Below are positions 1 through 6,760 of a stretch of 13,950 nt of DNA, piece after piece. How positions within the stretch are numbered: position 1 is the stretch's first letter; each line of letters begins with the position of its first letter. The DNA is from Thermoanaerobaculia bacterium (GTDB taxonomy: Bacteria > Acidobacteriota > Thermoanaerobaculia > UBA5066). The notes beneath the pieces were generated by a model. It did no database searches, had not been told where the DNA came from, and saw only the letters and a program-made list of their open reading frames with translations. The DNA is taken from assembly GCA_023717585.1 (NCBI GenBank), contig JAMQPJ010000315.1, positions 1 through 13,950 of the forward strand. Reading direction: 5' to 3'. The position numbers and the translations under genes were made by a program.

Positions 1-519
1 AAGAAGGATCTCGGCATGCTCGCGATGACGTACGGCAACGTCTACGTCGCGCACGTGGCCTTCGGCGCGAAGGACGCGCAGACCGTGAAGGCCCTCCTCG
101 AGGCCGAAAGCTACCCGGGGACGTCGATCGTCATCGCGTACAGCCCGTGCATCGCGCACGGCTACGACCTCTCCTTCAGCCTCGACCAGCAGAAGCTCGC
201 CTCCGAGTCGGGCTACTGGCCGCTCTACCGGTTCGACCCCCGCCGCATCGCGACGGGCGAGACGCCGCTCCTCATGGACACGGCGACGATCAAGGGGTCG
301 ATCGCGACGTTCATGCGCAACGAGGCGCGGTTCCGCATGGTCGAGCAGCAGGACCCGGAGCGCTTCCGGGGCCTGCTCGTGAAGGCCGAGCGCGAGGTGA
401 AGAACCGGTTCCAGGTATACGAGAACCTCGCGAAGCTGACGCTGGGCCGCGCGGGAGTTCCCCCGGCCCCGGCCGCGCCGCCGAATCCACCCACGCCGTC
501 GGCGGCGGGAAAGGCCTGA
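1..519 (+). CDS. nifJ: Pyruvate:ferredoxin (flavodoxin) oxidoreductase, C-terminal fragment
   Basis: This is the 3' end of a gene whose frame is open from base 1, so the true start lies outside the window; 172 residues are visible. PFOR cleaves pyruvate oxidatively to acetyl-CoA and CO2 and passes electrons to ferredoxin or flavodoxin through TPP and iron-sulfur clusters in the cytoplasm. The fragment matches the end of the TPP-binding domain: MTYGNVYVAHVAFGAKD, then SPCIAHGYDL, then a stretch ending GYWPLYRFDPR. The cysteine at bases 148-150 sits in the conserved PCI-x-HG motif, which in characterised PFORs supplies a ligand to the cluster nearest TPP (family knowledge). The last 20 or so residues form a Pro/Ala-rich tail (APAAPPNPPTPSAAGKA) that looks dispensable. 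The stop is 10 bp before the next gene and overlaps its Shine-Dalgarno, so the two are probably one operon. Family call is firm; whether pyruvate is the only substrate cannot be seen. Confidence 0.93.
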   Translation, partial: KKDLGMLAMTYGNVYVAHVAFGAKDAQTVKALLEAESYPGTSIVIAYSPCIAHGYDLSFSLDQQKLASESGYWPLYRFDPRRIATGETPLLMDTATIKGSIATFMRNEARFRMVEQQDPERFRGLLVKAEREVKNRFQVYENLAKLTLGRAGVPPAPAAPPNPPTPSAAGKA

Positions 520-524
520 GGAGA
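519..524 (+). promoter_or_regulatory. Shine-Dalgarno AGGAGA overlapping the nifJ stop codon
   Basis: AGGAGA begins at the last base of the nifJ TGA (517-519) and lies 5 bp before the ATG at 530. It fixes the start of the DHODH-like gene and suggests translational coupling to nifJ. Confidence 0.75.
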
Positions 525-529
525 CGACG

Positions 530-1540
530 ATGAACCTCACCACCCGCTATCTCGGCCTGACCCTCCCCCACCCGTTCATGCCCGGCGCCTCGCCGATGGT
601 CGACGACCTGGATCTCGTGCGCCGCCTCGAGGACGCCGGCGCCTCGGCGATCGTCATGAACTCGCTCTTCGAGGAGCAGATCACCCGCGAGGAGGTCGGC
701 ACGATCCGCCAGATGGAGATCGTCTCGGGCTCGTACCCGGAGGCCCTCACGTACTTCCCGGAACCGGAGGCCTTCACGCTCGGCCCCGAGCGGTATCTCG
801 ACCGCGTGCGCCTGCTCAAGGCTGCCGTGCACATCCCCGTCATCGCATCGCTGAACGGCGCGACCCCGGGCGGATGGATCTCCTTCGCGGCGCGTATCGA
901 AGAGGCCGGCGCGGACGCGCTCGAGCTGAACCTCTACGACGTCGGCGCGCACGAGGGCGAGCCGGGCTTTTCGCTCGAGCGCCGTCTCCTCGAGATCGTC
1001 CGGGCCGTGAAGGGCGCCGTGAAGATTCCCGTCGCCGTGAAGCTGTCGCCGTTCTTCTCGTCCCTCAGCTCCTTCGTCTCCGAGCTGGATGCCCTGCACG
1101 TGGACGGGCTCGTCCTCTTCAACCGCTTCTATCAGCCCGACATCGACCCCGAGAACCTGGAGGTGACGCCCGCGCTGCGCCTCTCCACGCGCGACGAGCT
1201 CCTGCTCCGCATCCGGTGGCTCGCGATGCTCTCCGGGCGCGTCAAGGCGTCCCTCGCCGTCACGGGCGGCGTCCACGACGCCCGCGATGCGATCAAGGCG
1301 ATCATGGCCGGCGCCGACGCCGTCCAGATGGTTTCCGCCATCCTTCTGCGCGGTCCGCGCGCGCTCGCCGAGGTCCGGAGCGAGGTCGAGACCTGGATGG
1401 AGGAGCACGAGTACGAATCGCTGACCCAGATGAAAGGCAGCATGAGCCTGCTCTCGTGCCCGGACCCGGCCGCCTACGAGCGCGCGAATTACGCGCGCGT
1501 CCTCCAGAGCTACAAGCTCCACGAGCCCGCGTCCATCTGA
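530..1540 (+). CDS. Dihydroorotate dehydrogenase-like FMN protein
   Basis: A 336-residue TIM-barrel flavoprotein of the DHODH superfamily. FMN-site features are visible: SLNG (107-110), ELN in LELNLYDVGA (132-134), VKLSP (170-174), TGG (245-247) and GADAVQMVSA (261-270). Start is the ATG 5 bp after AGGAGA, which overlaps the stop of the upstream PFOR gene. In true dihydroorotate dehydrogenases the strand equivalent to 131-140 continues N-x-S-x-P-N and a nearby loop carries a Cys or Ser base; here it reads NLYDVGAHEG, so the orotate-contacting Asn and the usual loop are not recognisable. It is therefore unlikely to be the pyrimidine-pathway PyrD. Proteins of this type are commonly annotated as dihydroorotate dehydrogenase-like and recur beside nifJ, which suggests a redox job tied to PFOR or ferredoxin, but the substrate is unknown. 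No pyr genes are nearby. Confidence 0.88.
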   Translation: MNLTTRYLGLTLPHPFMPGASPMVDDLDLVRRLEDAGASAIVMNSLFEEQITREEVGTIRQMEIVSGSYPEALTYFPEPEAFTLGPERYLDRVRLLKAAVHIPVIASLNGATPGGWISFAARIEEAGADALELNLYDVGAHEGEPGFSLERRLLEIVRAVKGAVKIPVAVKLSPFFSSLSSFVSELDALHVDGLVLFNRFYQPDIDPENLEVTPALRLSTRDELLLRIRWLAMLSGRVKASLAVTGGVHDARDAIKAIMAGADAVQMVSAILLRGPRALAEVRSEVETWMEEHEYESLTQMKGSMSLLSCPDPAAYERANYARVLQSYKLHEPASI

Positions 1541-1558
1541 CGGTCAAGCCAGACGAAT

Positions 1559-1581
1559 GCCGGGGCCCGACCGACCCCGGC
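1559..1581. terminator. GC-rich hairpin between convergent genes
   Basis: GCCGGGG (1559-1565) pairs perfectly with CCCCGGC (1575-1581) around a 9-nt loop. It lies in the 52-bp gap between the convergent stops at 1540 and 1593, so it could end transcripts from both sides. No T-tract follows on either strand, so a standard intrinsic terminator is not proven; it may act as a pause or 3'-end-protecting structure. Confidence 0.4.
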
Positions 1582-1592
1582 GACGCGCCGCG

Positions 1593-2756
1593 TTACGGAT
1601 AGACGAAGTAGCTCGGGTCGTAGATCAGAGTCCTGTTACCGGGTACGCTGTGATACTCCTTGTACTGTCCGTTGACGGTGTCCGTCACGGCCACCCAGAA
1701 CTCGACGTCGGTGAACGTCGTGATCGCGACCCACGCCCTGCCGTTACTCGTGGCCGTGTTGAATCGAATCAGGTACTCGTACGTATTCGCATCCGCAGTC
1801 CAGAAAGCGCCCGTCGTATCGGTCAGTTTCGCCTTCGAGAGGTTTGCCACCGCGCCGCCCGCATACTGATTCTTCCAATGGCTCGTGACCCTGTACCGCC
1901 CGTTCACGAGGCACATGGTGCTCGCGTCCTCTATGCAAGAGGCGTTAGACGCGGAGGCGAGAATAGACACGTCATCGATCAAGAAGATGGTTTCTCCTGT
2001 CGAATCCTCATGGGTGTCGAACTGAAGGCGCACCGTCGCGCCGGCGTACTCCGAAATATCGAAATTGTGCTTGGTCCAGGAGGGGTTGGCATCCAGGTTC
2101 GAATACGTCATTTCCCCGAGCGGGGTGCCCGAGGTGTTGGCGATACGTACCTTCAACGTGTCATAAGCGACCGCGTGTGTCGTTTCGAAAGTCAGGACCT
2201 TGAGCCAGAACGAAAGCGTCGTGGCTCCCGCCGGGATGGAAACCGTCTGGTAGAGCCGTGCGGTCGAGGGCCCGAACGGATTGAAGTAAACGCACCACGC
2301 CCCTGTCTTCGGGATCGGTGCACCTGTGTAGGTCGGCGGATCGGTCCAAATCGGAGTCAACCATGACGGAGAGTTAGTCCAAGTCCACGGACCTGACACG
2401 CCAGAGGTTCCCATTTGGCTTCCACCGTAAAAGCCGCCCTCGAATCCGCCGTCTAAAAGAAGTTCCGTGCCTGTGGCGAGCACACCGCGCTCCGAGTCCG
2501 CCGAATTGGTTGGTGCGTTCGTGTGCGGGGAAAGTGCGTTGAGCAACTCCTCCATTCCAACCTGCTCCGGAGTGCGCGCATGCAACTGGACACCGGTCTG
2601 CCCGGGAGTAACCGGCGCAACCTTATGACTCTCTTGCAGTTCGGCGGGAAGTCTCTCGGCCCGCAGCGGGACCGTCGCCACGAGGCCGAGGCTAAGGACG
2701 GCGGTCGCGATGCGAAAGGTATTCTTCGCGACTAGATCTGAGACGCAGGCTTTCAT
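1593..2756 (-). CDS. Secreted jelly-roll protein with an acidobacterial-type C-terminal domain
   Basis: A 387-residue exported protein. Residues 1-33 are a Sec signal: basic start, hydrophobic core ATAVLSLGLVATVPL, likely cleavage after LRA. A linker (about 34-95) leads to a beta-sandwich, about 96-267, that opens ELLLDGGFEGG, contains TTLSFWLKVL, and closes FLIDDVSI; this pattern is typical of carbohydrate-binding or MAM-like jelly rolls. The C-terminal part (274-387), starting CIEDASTMCLVNGRYRV and containing WVAITTFTDVEFWVAVTDT, resembles a domain I recall from many secreted Acidobacteriota proteins; its role is not known to me. Two cysteines there (274, 282) could form a disulfide. The ATG has GGAG 7 bp upstream. 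Lines I counted run near 55 % GC against about 70 % in flanking genes, so the gene may be transferred or under different selection. No catalytic residues seen; binding or adhesion is an inference. Confidence 0.82.
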   Translation of the reverse strand: MKACVSDLVAKNTFRIATAVLSLGLVATVPLRAERLPAELQESHKVAPVTPGQTGVQLHARTPEQVGMEELLNALSPHTNAPTNSADSERGVLATGTELLLDGGFEGGFYGGSQMGTSGVSGPWTWTNSPSWLTPIWTDPPTYTGAPIPKTGAWCVYFNPFGPSTARLYQTVSIPAGATTLSFWLKVLTFETTHAVAYDTLKVRIANTSGTPLGEMTYSNLDANPSWTKHNFDISEYAGATVRLQFDTHEDSTGETIFLIDDVSILASASNASCIEDASTMCLVNGRYRVTSHWKNQYAGGAVANLSKAKLTDTTGAFWTADANTYEYLIRFNTATSNGRAWVAITTFTDVEFWVAVTDTVNGQYKEYHSVPGNRTLIYDPSYFVYP

Positions 2757-2885
2757 GCTCGGGCTCCAATAGCTGCCGATTTGTTGTGTAACGCCTCAGA
2801 TTGCTTCCGCGGTCCACCATCAACCCGCTAGAGTCGGCGCGCAATCCAAGCCGCGAAACGCGTTTCATAGGGCGCGTGTATTGAG

Positions 2886-2896
2886 GTGCATTGCAC
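2886..2896. repeat. Inverted repeat GTGCA-T-TGCAC, possible operator
   Basis: Two perfect 5-bp arms around one base, in the divergent gap between the jelly-roll and MscS genes. The form fits a dimeric regulator site, but the arms are short and chance is a fair explanation. Confidence 0.25.
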
Positions 2897-2939
2897 GATC
2901 GCAGCCACCCGTTGAGGTTGAGGAATGCGGGGATTCACT

Positions 2940-2962
2940 CCGGATCTTCCTGAACGATCCGG
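2940..2962. repeat. Inverted repeat, 7-bp stem with 9-nt loop
   Basis: CCGGATC (2940-2946) pairs with GATCCGG (2956-2962), with one possible G-T pair outside. It lies about 100 bp before the MscS start. It could be an operator or a 5'-leader hairpin; no T-run follows, so it is not a terminator. Confidence 0.3.
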
Positions 2963-3059
2963 GAGGATTCCAACGACGGTGTGTCTGGCATGTGTCGCCC
3001 CTGTACCAGGAACAGGGATTGCCGACGAGGTGCTGGAATTCAGGTACGCTCTTCCCGAG

Positions 3060-4709
3060 ATGAGGCGTCCTTCTCTCAGAGCTCTACTTTTCGCGGCAGC
3101 TCTCGCAGGGTCGCTGTCCTCCCGTCTCGCCGCCCCGCAGCTCATCCCGGGTGCCGCGCCCACGCCGTCGGCCGCCGCCTCCGAGCCCATGGGCGACCCC
3201 TACAGGCGCGAAACGCCGTACGGAGCGTTCTTCGGCTACATGCGGTCCGCCCAGAAGGGCAACTGGACGACCGCGAGCGAGTACCTGCAGTGGCCGAAAT
3301 CCGGCAGGACATCCCCGGAGGACCTCGCGCGAGGGCTCAAGGCGGTGCTCGACCAGCGTTTCGTCGGAGACCTGGAGAAACTGAGCCGATCTCCGGCCGG
3401 CGACCTCAACGACGGCCTGACCGCCGAGCTCGAGCGCGTCGGCCAGATCGAGAATGGCGACGAATCCTTCGACCTGTCGCTCGTGCGGACGGCGCCGGCC
3501 GAGGGTCCGCCGATCTGGCTCGTCTCGTCGCAATCCCTGCGCGAGATTCCCGCCGCGTTCAAGGGATTGAGGGGGTCCACGATCGATCAGTCGATGCCCG
3601 CCGTCCTGAGACGGCCGGTGGGAGGGCTCCAGCTCTGGCAGCTTCTCGCGTTCCTCCTTCTCATCCCGACCCTGTACGGGGCGAGCCGGCTCCTCGTGGG
3701 CGCCGCCTTCCGTCTCTTCGACCGCGTCCTCGGGAAGCGCGAGTCGTGGTCGCGCGTTCAGACGGGCGTCGGTCGCTTCCGCGCGCCGCTCGCGTTCCTC
3801 CTCGCGCTGCCGCTCCACAGGCTCTGCGTGTCCCGACTCGGTCTCCCGCTCCTCAACCGCTACGGCTACGCGCGGCTCCTGACGCTCGCAGCCATCTTCG
3901 GCGCCTCGTGGCTCCTGCTTCGCCTGATCGACTTCGCCAACCTCCGCGCGACGCTGAACCTGATCGCCCAGGGCGCGACCCCGGCGTCCTCCCTCACGAT
4001 CGCGCGACGGATGCTGCGCGGGGCCGTCATCGCCGTGGCGGCCCTCTTCGGCCTCGCGAGCTTCGGCGTCAATCTGACGGCGACGCTCGCCGGACTCGGC
4101 ATCGGCGGCGTCGCCCTGGCGTTCGCCGCCCAGAAGAGCCTCGAGAACCTGTTCGGCGGCTTCGTCGTCCTGAGCGACAAGGTCATCCGCGTCGGTGACA
4201 CCGTCCGCATCGGGAAGGCCGTCGGCGACATCGAGGACGTGACGCTCTACGCGACGCGTCTCAGGGCGTTCGACCGCTCCGTCGTGACGATTCCGAACGG
4301 CACGCTCACCACCGCGCAGATCGAGAACTTCAGCCGGCGGGACAAGTTCCTGCTCAACCCGACGCTCGGCCTCGTGTACGAGACGACGGCCGAGCAGATG
4401 CGCGCGGTCCTCGAGAGCCTGCGCACGCGCCTCGCGTCGGACACCCGCGTCGAGAAGGGCACGATGCGTGTGCGCTTCGTGCGCATCAACTCTTCCAGTC
4501 TCGACGTGGAGGTCTTCGCGTACCTCCTCGTGCCCGACTACGGAACGTTCCTCGCCGTGCGGGAGGAGCTTCTCCTCGTCCTGCTCGACGCCGTCGAAAA
4601 AGCCGGCACGCGCCTCGCGTTCTCGTCGCAGACGACGTACGTGGCGGGCGGGCCGGCACCGGCGCTCGCGGCGCGGCCGGCGGGCCCCGCACCAGTCCCG
4701 ACCTCATGA
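3060..4709 (+). CDS. MscS-type mechanosensitive ion channel with N-terminal periplasmic domain
   Basis: A 549-residue inner-membrane channel that would release small solutes on hypo-osmotic shock. I chose the ATG at 3060 because it begins a clear signal peptide (MRRPSLRALLFAAALAGSLSS); the same frame extends back to an ATG at 2925 that would bury the signal. Residues about 45-180 form a periplasmic domain (YGAFFGYMRSAQKGNW; WLVSSQSLREIP) known from other large MscS relatives. Membrane helices lie near 190-220, 240-262 and 270-292, then 319-337. The pore helix and start of the beta domain are classic: GLGIGGVALAFAAQKSLENL (345-364), GGFVVLSDKVIRVGDTVRI, and IPNGTL (411-416). The C-terminus ends in a Pro/Ala tail. 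Its TGA overlaps the next ATG (ATGA), so translation of the phosphatase is probably coupled. It is longer than E. coli MscS (286 aa) because of the N-terminal part. Confidence 0.93.
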   Translation: MRRPSLRALLFAAALAGSLSSRLAAPQLIPGAAPTPSAAASEPMGDPYRRETPYGAFFGYMRSAQKGNWTTASEYLQWPKSGRTSPEDLARGLKAVLDQRFVGDLEKLSRSPAGDLNDGLTAELERVGQIENGDESFDLSLVRTAPAEGPPIWLVSSQSLREIPAAFKGLRGSTIDQSMPAVLRRPVGGLQLWQLLAFLLLIPTLYGASRLLVGAAFRLFDRVLGKRESWSRVQTGVGRFRAPLAFLLALPLHRLCVSRLGLPLLNRYGYARLLTLAAIFGASWLLLRLIDFANLRATLNLIAQGATPASSLTIARRMLRGAVIAVAALFGLASFGVNLTATLAGLGIGGVALAFAAQKSLENLFGGFVVLSDKVIRVGDTVRIGKAVGDIEDVTLYATRLRAFDRSVVTIPNGTLTTAQIENFSRRDKFLLNPTLGLVYETTAEQMRAVLESLRTRLASDTRVEKGTMRVRFVRINSSSLDVEVFAYLLVPDYGTFLAVREELLLVLLDAVEKAGTRLAFSSQTTYVAGGPAPALAARPAGPAPVPTS

Positions 4710-6760
4710 GGACAACCCGGACCTTCAAGGTCTCGGGCCTCGTCGTCCTCGCGGGCGCGCTCCTCGCGGCCGTTCCGATCGACGGCGTGCGCGCCCTGGG
4801 CACCATCGGCTGCGTCTTCGGCATTCCCGTGTTCGCGGTCAGCGCGACCCGGCATCTCCTGCGCGGCCTCCTGTGGCGCGTCGGGAGCCGCCTCGTGATG
4901 TCGTACCTCCTCCTTCTCTCGGCGGTCGTCTTCGCGGCCTTCTTCGTCTACGCGGGCCTTCTCGTCATCGCCGGGCAGCTCGGGACGCGCCGCGTGGAGG
5001 TTGCCCTCGGGAGGCGACGCGCCGCCGTCGCGGCTCTCGCGCATGACCTTGCGCCGCGCCTCGAGACGGCGCGCGACGCAGCCGCGCGGGCGAGGATGTT
5101 CGCAGAAGCCGCCGCGCCGTCGCCTGCGCCGGCGGAGATCGGAATGCTCTGGCAGCCGAAGGGAGGGACCGTCGAGACGGCCGGTGCGGCGGCCGCCCCG
5201 GACCTCGCGCCGCGGCCCTGGATGACGTCGCGCGCGTCCGTCCTCGCGAAGTCCGGCGGCCAGGTCTTCGCGGCCGCGGTCGAGCCGCGCCCCGCAGGCA
5301 CGCTCGTCCTCACGCTCAGGCTCCACTCCGGCCTTCGCCGCGAGCTCGAGAAGGAGACCGGCAACATCATCCGCTTCCACGGCGCGGTCAAGGTGACGGA
5401 GGAGCCCGTCGACGTGCCCAAGGGCGGCGTGCGCTTCACGGTCGACGGGCGCAAGAAGGGCAAGACGACGACCATCGCGGGCGCGCCGGATTCGGGCGGC
5501 GAGAAGCCGGAGTCGGGCGAGACGGCGGCGCCGCCGGCGGGCTCGGGTCCGTGGTCCGCGCGCTGGACCGCGTTCCCGCTGGTCCTTTCCGAGCCCACTC
5601 TCGAATGGGAGACCGGGCGGCCCCTCGAGGGCCGGCTCCTCCTCATCCTCGTCAGGACGTCGCTCGAGCGCGAGTCGCGCGCTCTCTTCGGGGACCTCAG
5701 GGTCGCGGGCTCCCAGCGCCTCGAGCTGAGCCGCGTCGTCCTCGGCGTCATGGGCGGACTCGGGATCGCGACGATCGCCGTCTTCGCGGGGGCCTCGCTC
5801 CTCGCCGGTCTCCTCGTCTACCGGATCGCACGGGCGACGCGGCGGCTTTCGATCGGGTTCGCCGAGATCGAAAAGGGCAATTTCGCACACCGCGCGGTCC
5901 TCAAGGGGCACGACCAGCTCGCGGCCCTCGTCGGGAGCTTCAACCACATGGTCGAGCGCCTCTCGGCGAGCGTCGCGGCGCGCGCCGAGAAGGAAGCGCT
6001 CGAGCACGAGCTGTCCGTCGCGCGCGACCTTCAGCGGCGCCTCCTTCCGCCCGTGGACTTCGCATGCCCGGGCGTCGAGATCGCCGTCGACTTCGCGCCC
6101 GCGGCCGCCATCGGAGGGGACTTCTACGATCTGTCGTATGCCGGGCGCGTTCTGACGGTCTCCGTCGCCGACGTGTCGGGTCACGGGCTGCCGACGGGCC
6201 TCGTGATGGCCGCCGCGAAGGCCTCCCTCGGCATGCTGGCCCGCACGGGATCGGAAGGCGTCCGCCTCATGGAGCTGCTGCACGAGGAGATGGTCCGGAC
6301 GACCGAGCGGCGGACGTTCGTCACTCTCGCGCATCTCGTCTTCGACCTCGCGAAAGGAACCGTGTCCTACACGAACGCGGGGCACCCCTATCCGTACCGC
6401 GTGCGGAAGGACGGGACCGCCCTGGCCCTCGCGAACCCCGCGCGGCCGCTGGGTCTCACTTTCTCGGGCGGGTGGCACACCGTCACCGAGCCGCTCGCCG
6501 CGGGCGATTTCTGGGTCGTCTTCTCGGACGGGCTCGTCGAGGCGACTCGCGGAGGGACGGACGGATCCGACGAATCCTGGGGCTTCCAACGCCTCGAAGA
6601 GGTGCTGCGCGCGGGCCCGGCCGAAAGCGCCGCCGCGCTGAAGGACCGGATCCTCGACGCGCAGCGTGCCTTTACGCGGAGGACGGACACCGAGGACGAC
6701 CGGACGCTCCTCGTCCTCCGGATCGACGGCTCCGCCGGCGTCGTCAGCGCGTCAGCCTGA
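4706..6760 (+). CDS. Membrane HAMP-PP2C (SpoIIE/RsbU-type) serine phosphatase
   Basis: A 684-residue membrane-anchored phosphatase of the PPM/SpoIIE family, which usually dephosphorylates an anti-anti-sigma factor or related STAS protein. Order: hydrophobic segments near 10-28, 31-48 and 65-90; a roughly 250-residue, probably extracytoplasmic region (91-340) with a charged, low-complexity stretch about 245-283; a membrane helix 343-371; HAMP about 370-422; a short coiled coil 424-446 ending in the typical DLQRRLLPP; and the catalytic domain 455-673. Metal-binding acidic motifs are all present: GGDFYD (470-475), VADVSGHG (487-494), FSDGLVEAT (606-614) and EDDRT (663-667), so it should be active. 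Start ATG overlaps the MscS stop by four bases. No sigma, anti-sigma or STAS gene is in the window, so the target is encoded elsewhere. Its 3' end overlaps the convergent Hsp70-like gene by 17 bp. Confidence 0.93.
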   Translation: MRTTRTFKVSGLVVLAGALLAAVPIDGVRALGTIGCVFGIPVFAVSATRHLLRGLLWRVGSRLVMSYLLLLSAVVFAAFFVYAGLLVIAGQLGTRRVEVALGRRRAAVAALAHDLAPRLETARDAAARARMFAEAAAPSPAPAEIGMLWQPKGGTVETAGAAAAPDLAPRPWMTSRASVLAKSGGQVFAAAVEPRPAGTLVLTLRLHSGLRRELEKETGNIIRFHGAVKVTEEPVDVPKGGVRFTVDGRKKGKTTTIAGAPDSGGEKPESGETAAPPAGSGPWSARWTAFPLVLSEPTLEWETGRPLEGRLLLILVRTSLERESRALFGDLRVAGSQRLELSRVVLGVMGGLGIATIAVFAGASLLAGLLVYRIARATRRLSIGFAEIEKGNFAHRAVLKGHDQLAALVGSFNHMVERLSASVAARAEKEALEHELSVARDLQRRLLPPVDFACPGVEIAVDFAPAAAIGGDFYDLSYAGRVLTVSVADVSGHGLPTGLVMAAAKASLGMLARTGSEGVRLMELLHEEMVRTTERRTFVTLAHLVFDLAKGTVSYTNAGHPYPYRVRKDGTALALANPARPLGLTFSGGWHTVTEPLAAGDFWVVFSDGLVEATRGGTDGSDESWGFQRLEEVLRAGPAESAAALKDRILDAQRAFTRRTDTEDDRTLLVLRIDGSAGVVSASA

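Larger units (their letters stand above)
2757..3059. other. Divergent intergenic region (303 bp)
   Basis: This gap separates the starts of the secreted jelly-roll gene (-) and the MscS gene (+) and so must hold control sequences for both. It has lower GC than the genes to its right. It holds GGAG at 2764-2767 (the minus-strand SD for the jelly-roll gene), an 11-bp inverted repeat GTGCA-T-TGCAC at 2886-2896, and a 7-bp stem CCGGATC (2940-2946) / GATCCGG (2956-2962). Reading frames cross it on both strands, but none shows a recognisable domain or a convincing ribosome site, so I call no gene. No good -35/-10 pair was found on either strand. Confidence 0.6.

Noticed and set aside
311..1522. A 403-codon minus-strand open frame opposite the DHODH-like gene
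   Set aside because: No recognisable domain, low-complexity charged composition, and it also crosses the end of nifJ; a shadow of the real genes.
1936..1950. GCGTTAGAC resembling an integron attC core site
   Set aside because: It matches the R' consensus but lies inside the jelly-roll coding region, and no paired core or integrase is present.
1557..2366. A 269-codon plus-strand frame opposite the jelly-roll gene
   Set aside because: Arg-rich without motif; the minus strand shows a signal peptide and clear beta-sandwich pattern.
2925..3059. 45-codon N-terminal extension of the MscS protein from ATG 2925
   Set aside because: It would place a long polar stretch before the signal peptide; the ATG at 3060 starts a proper signal sequence.
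2828..3190. A 120-codon minus-strand frame across the MscS start and the intergenic gap
   Set aside because: No domain or ribosome site, and about a third of it is opposite the MscS signal peptide region.
4538..6589. A 683-codon minus-strand open frame opposite the phosphatase
   Set aside because: The composition is almost all Arg, Glu, Asp, Ala and Gly with no motif; the plus strand encodes an unmistakable HAMP-PP2C protein.
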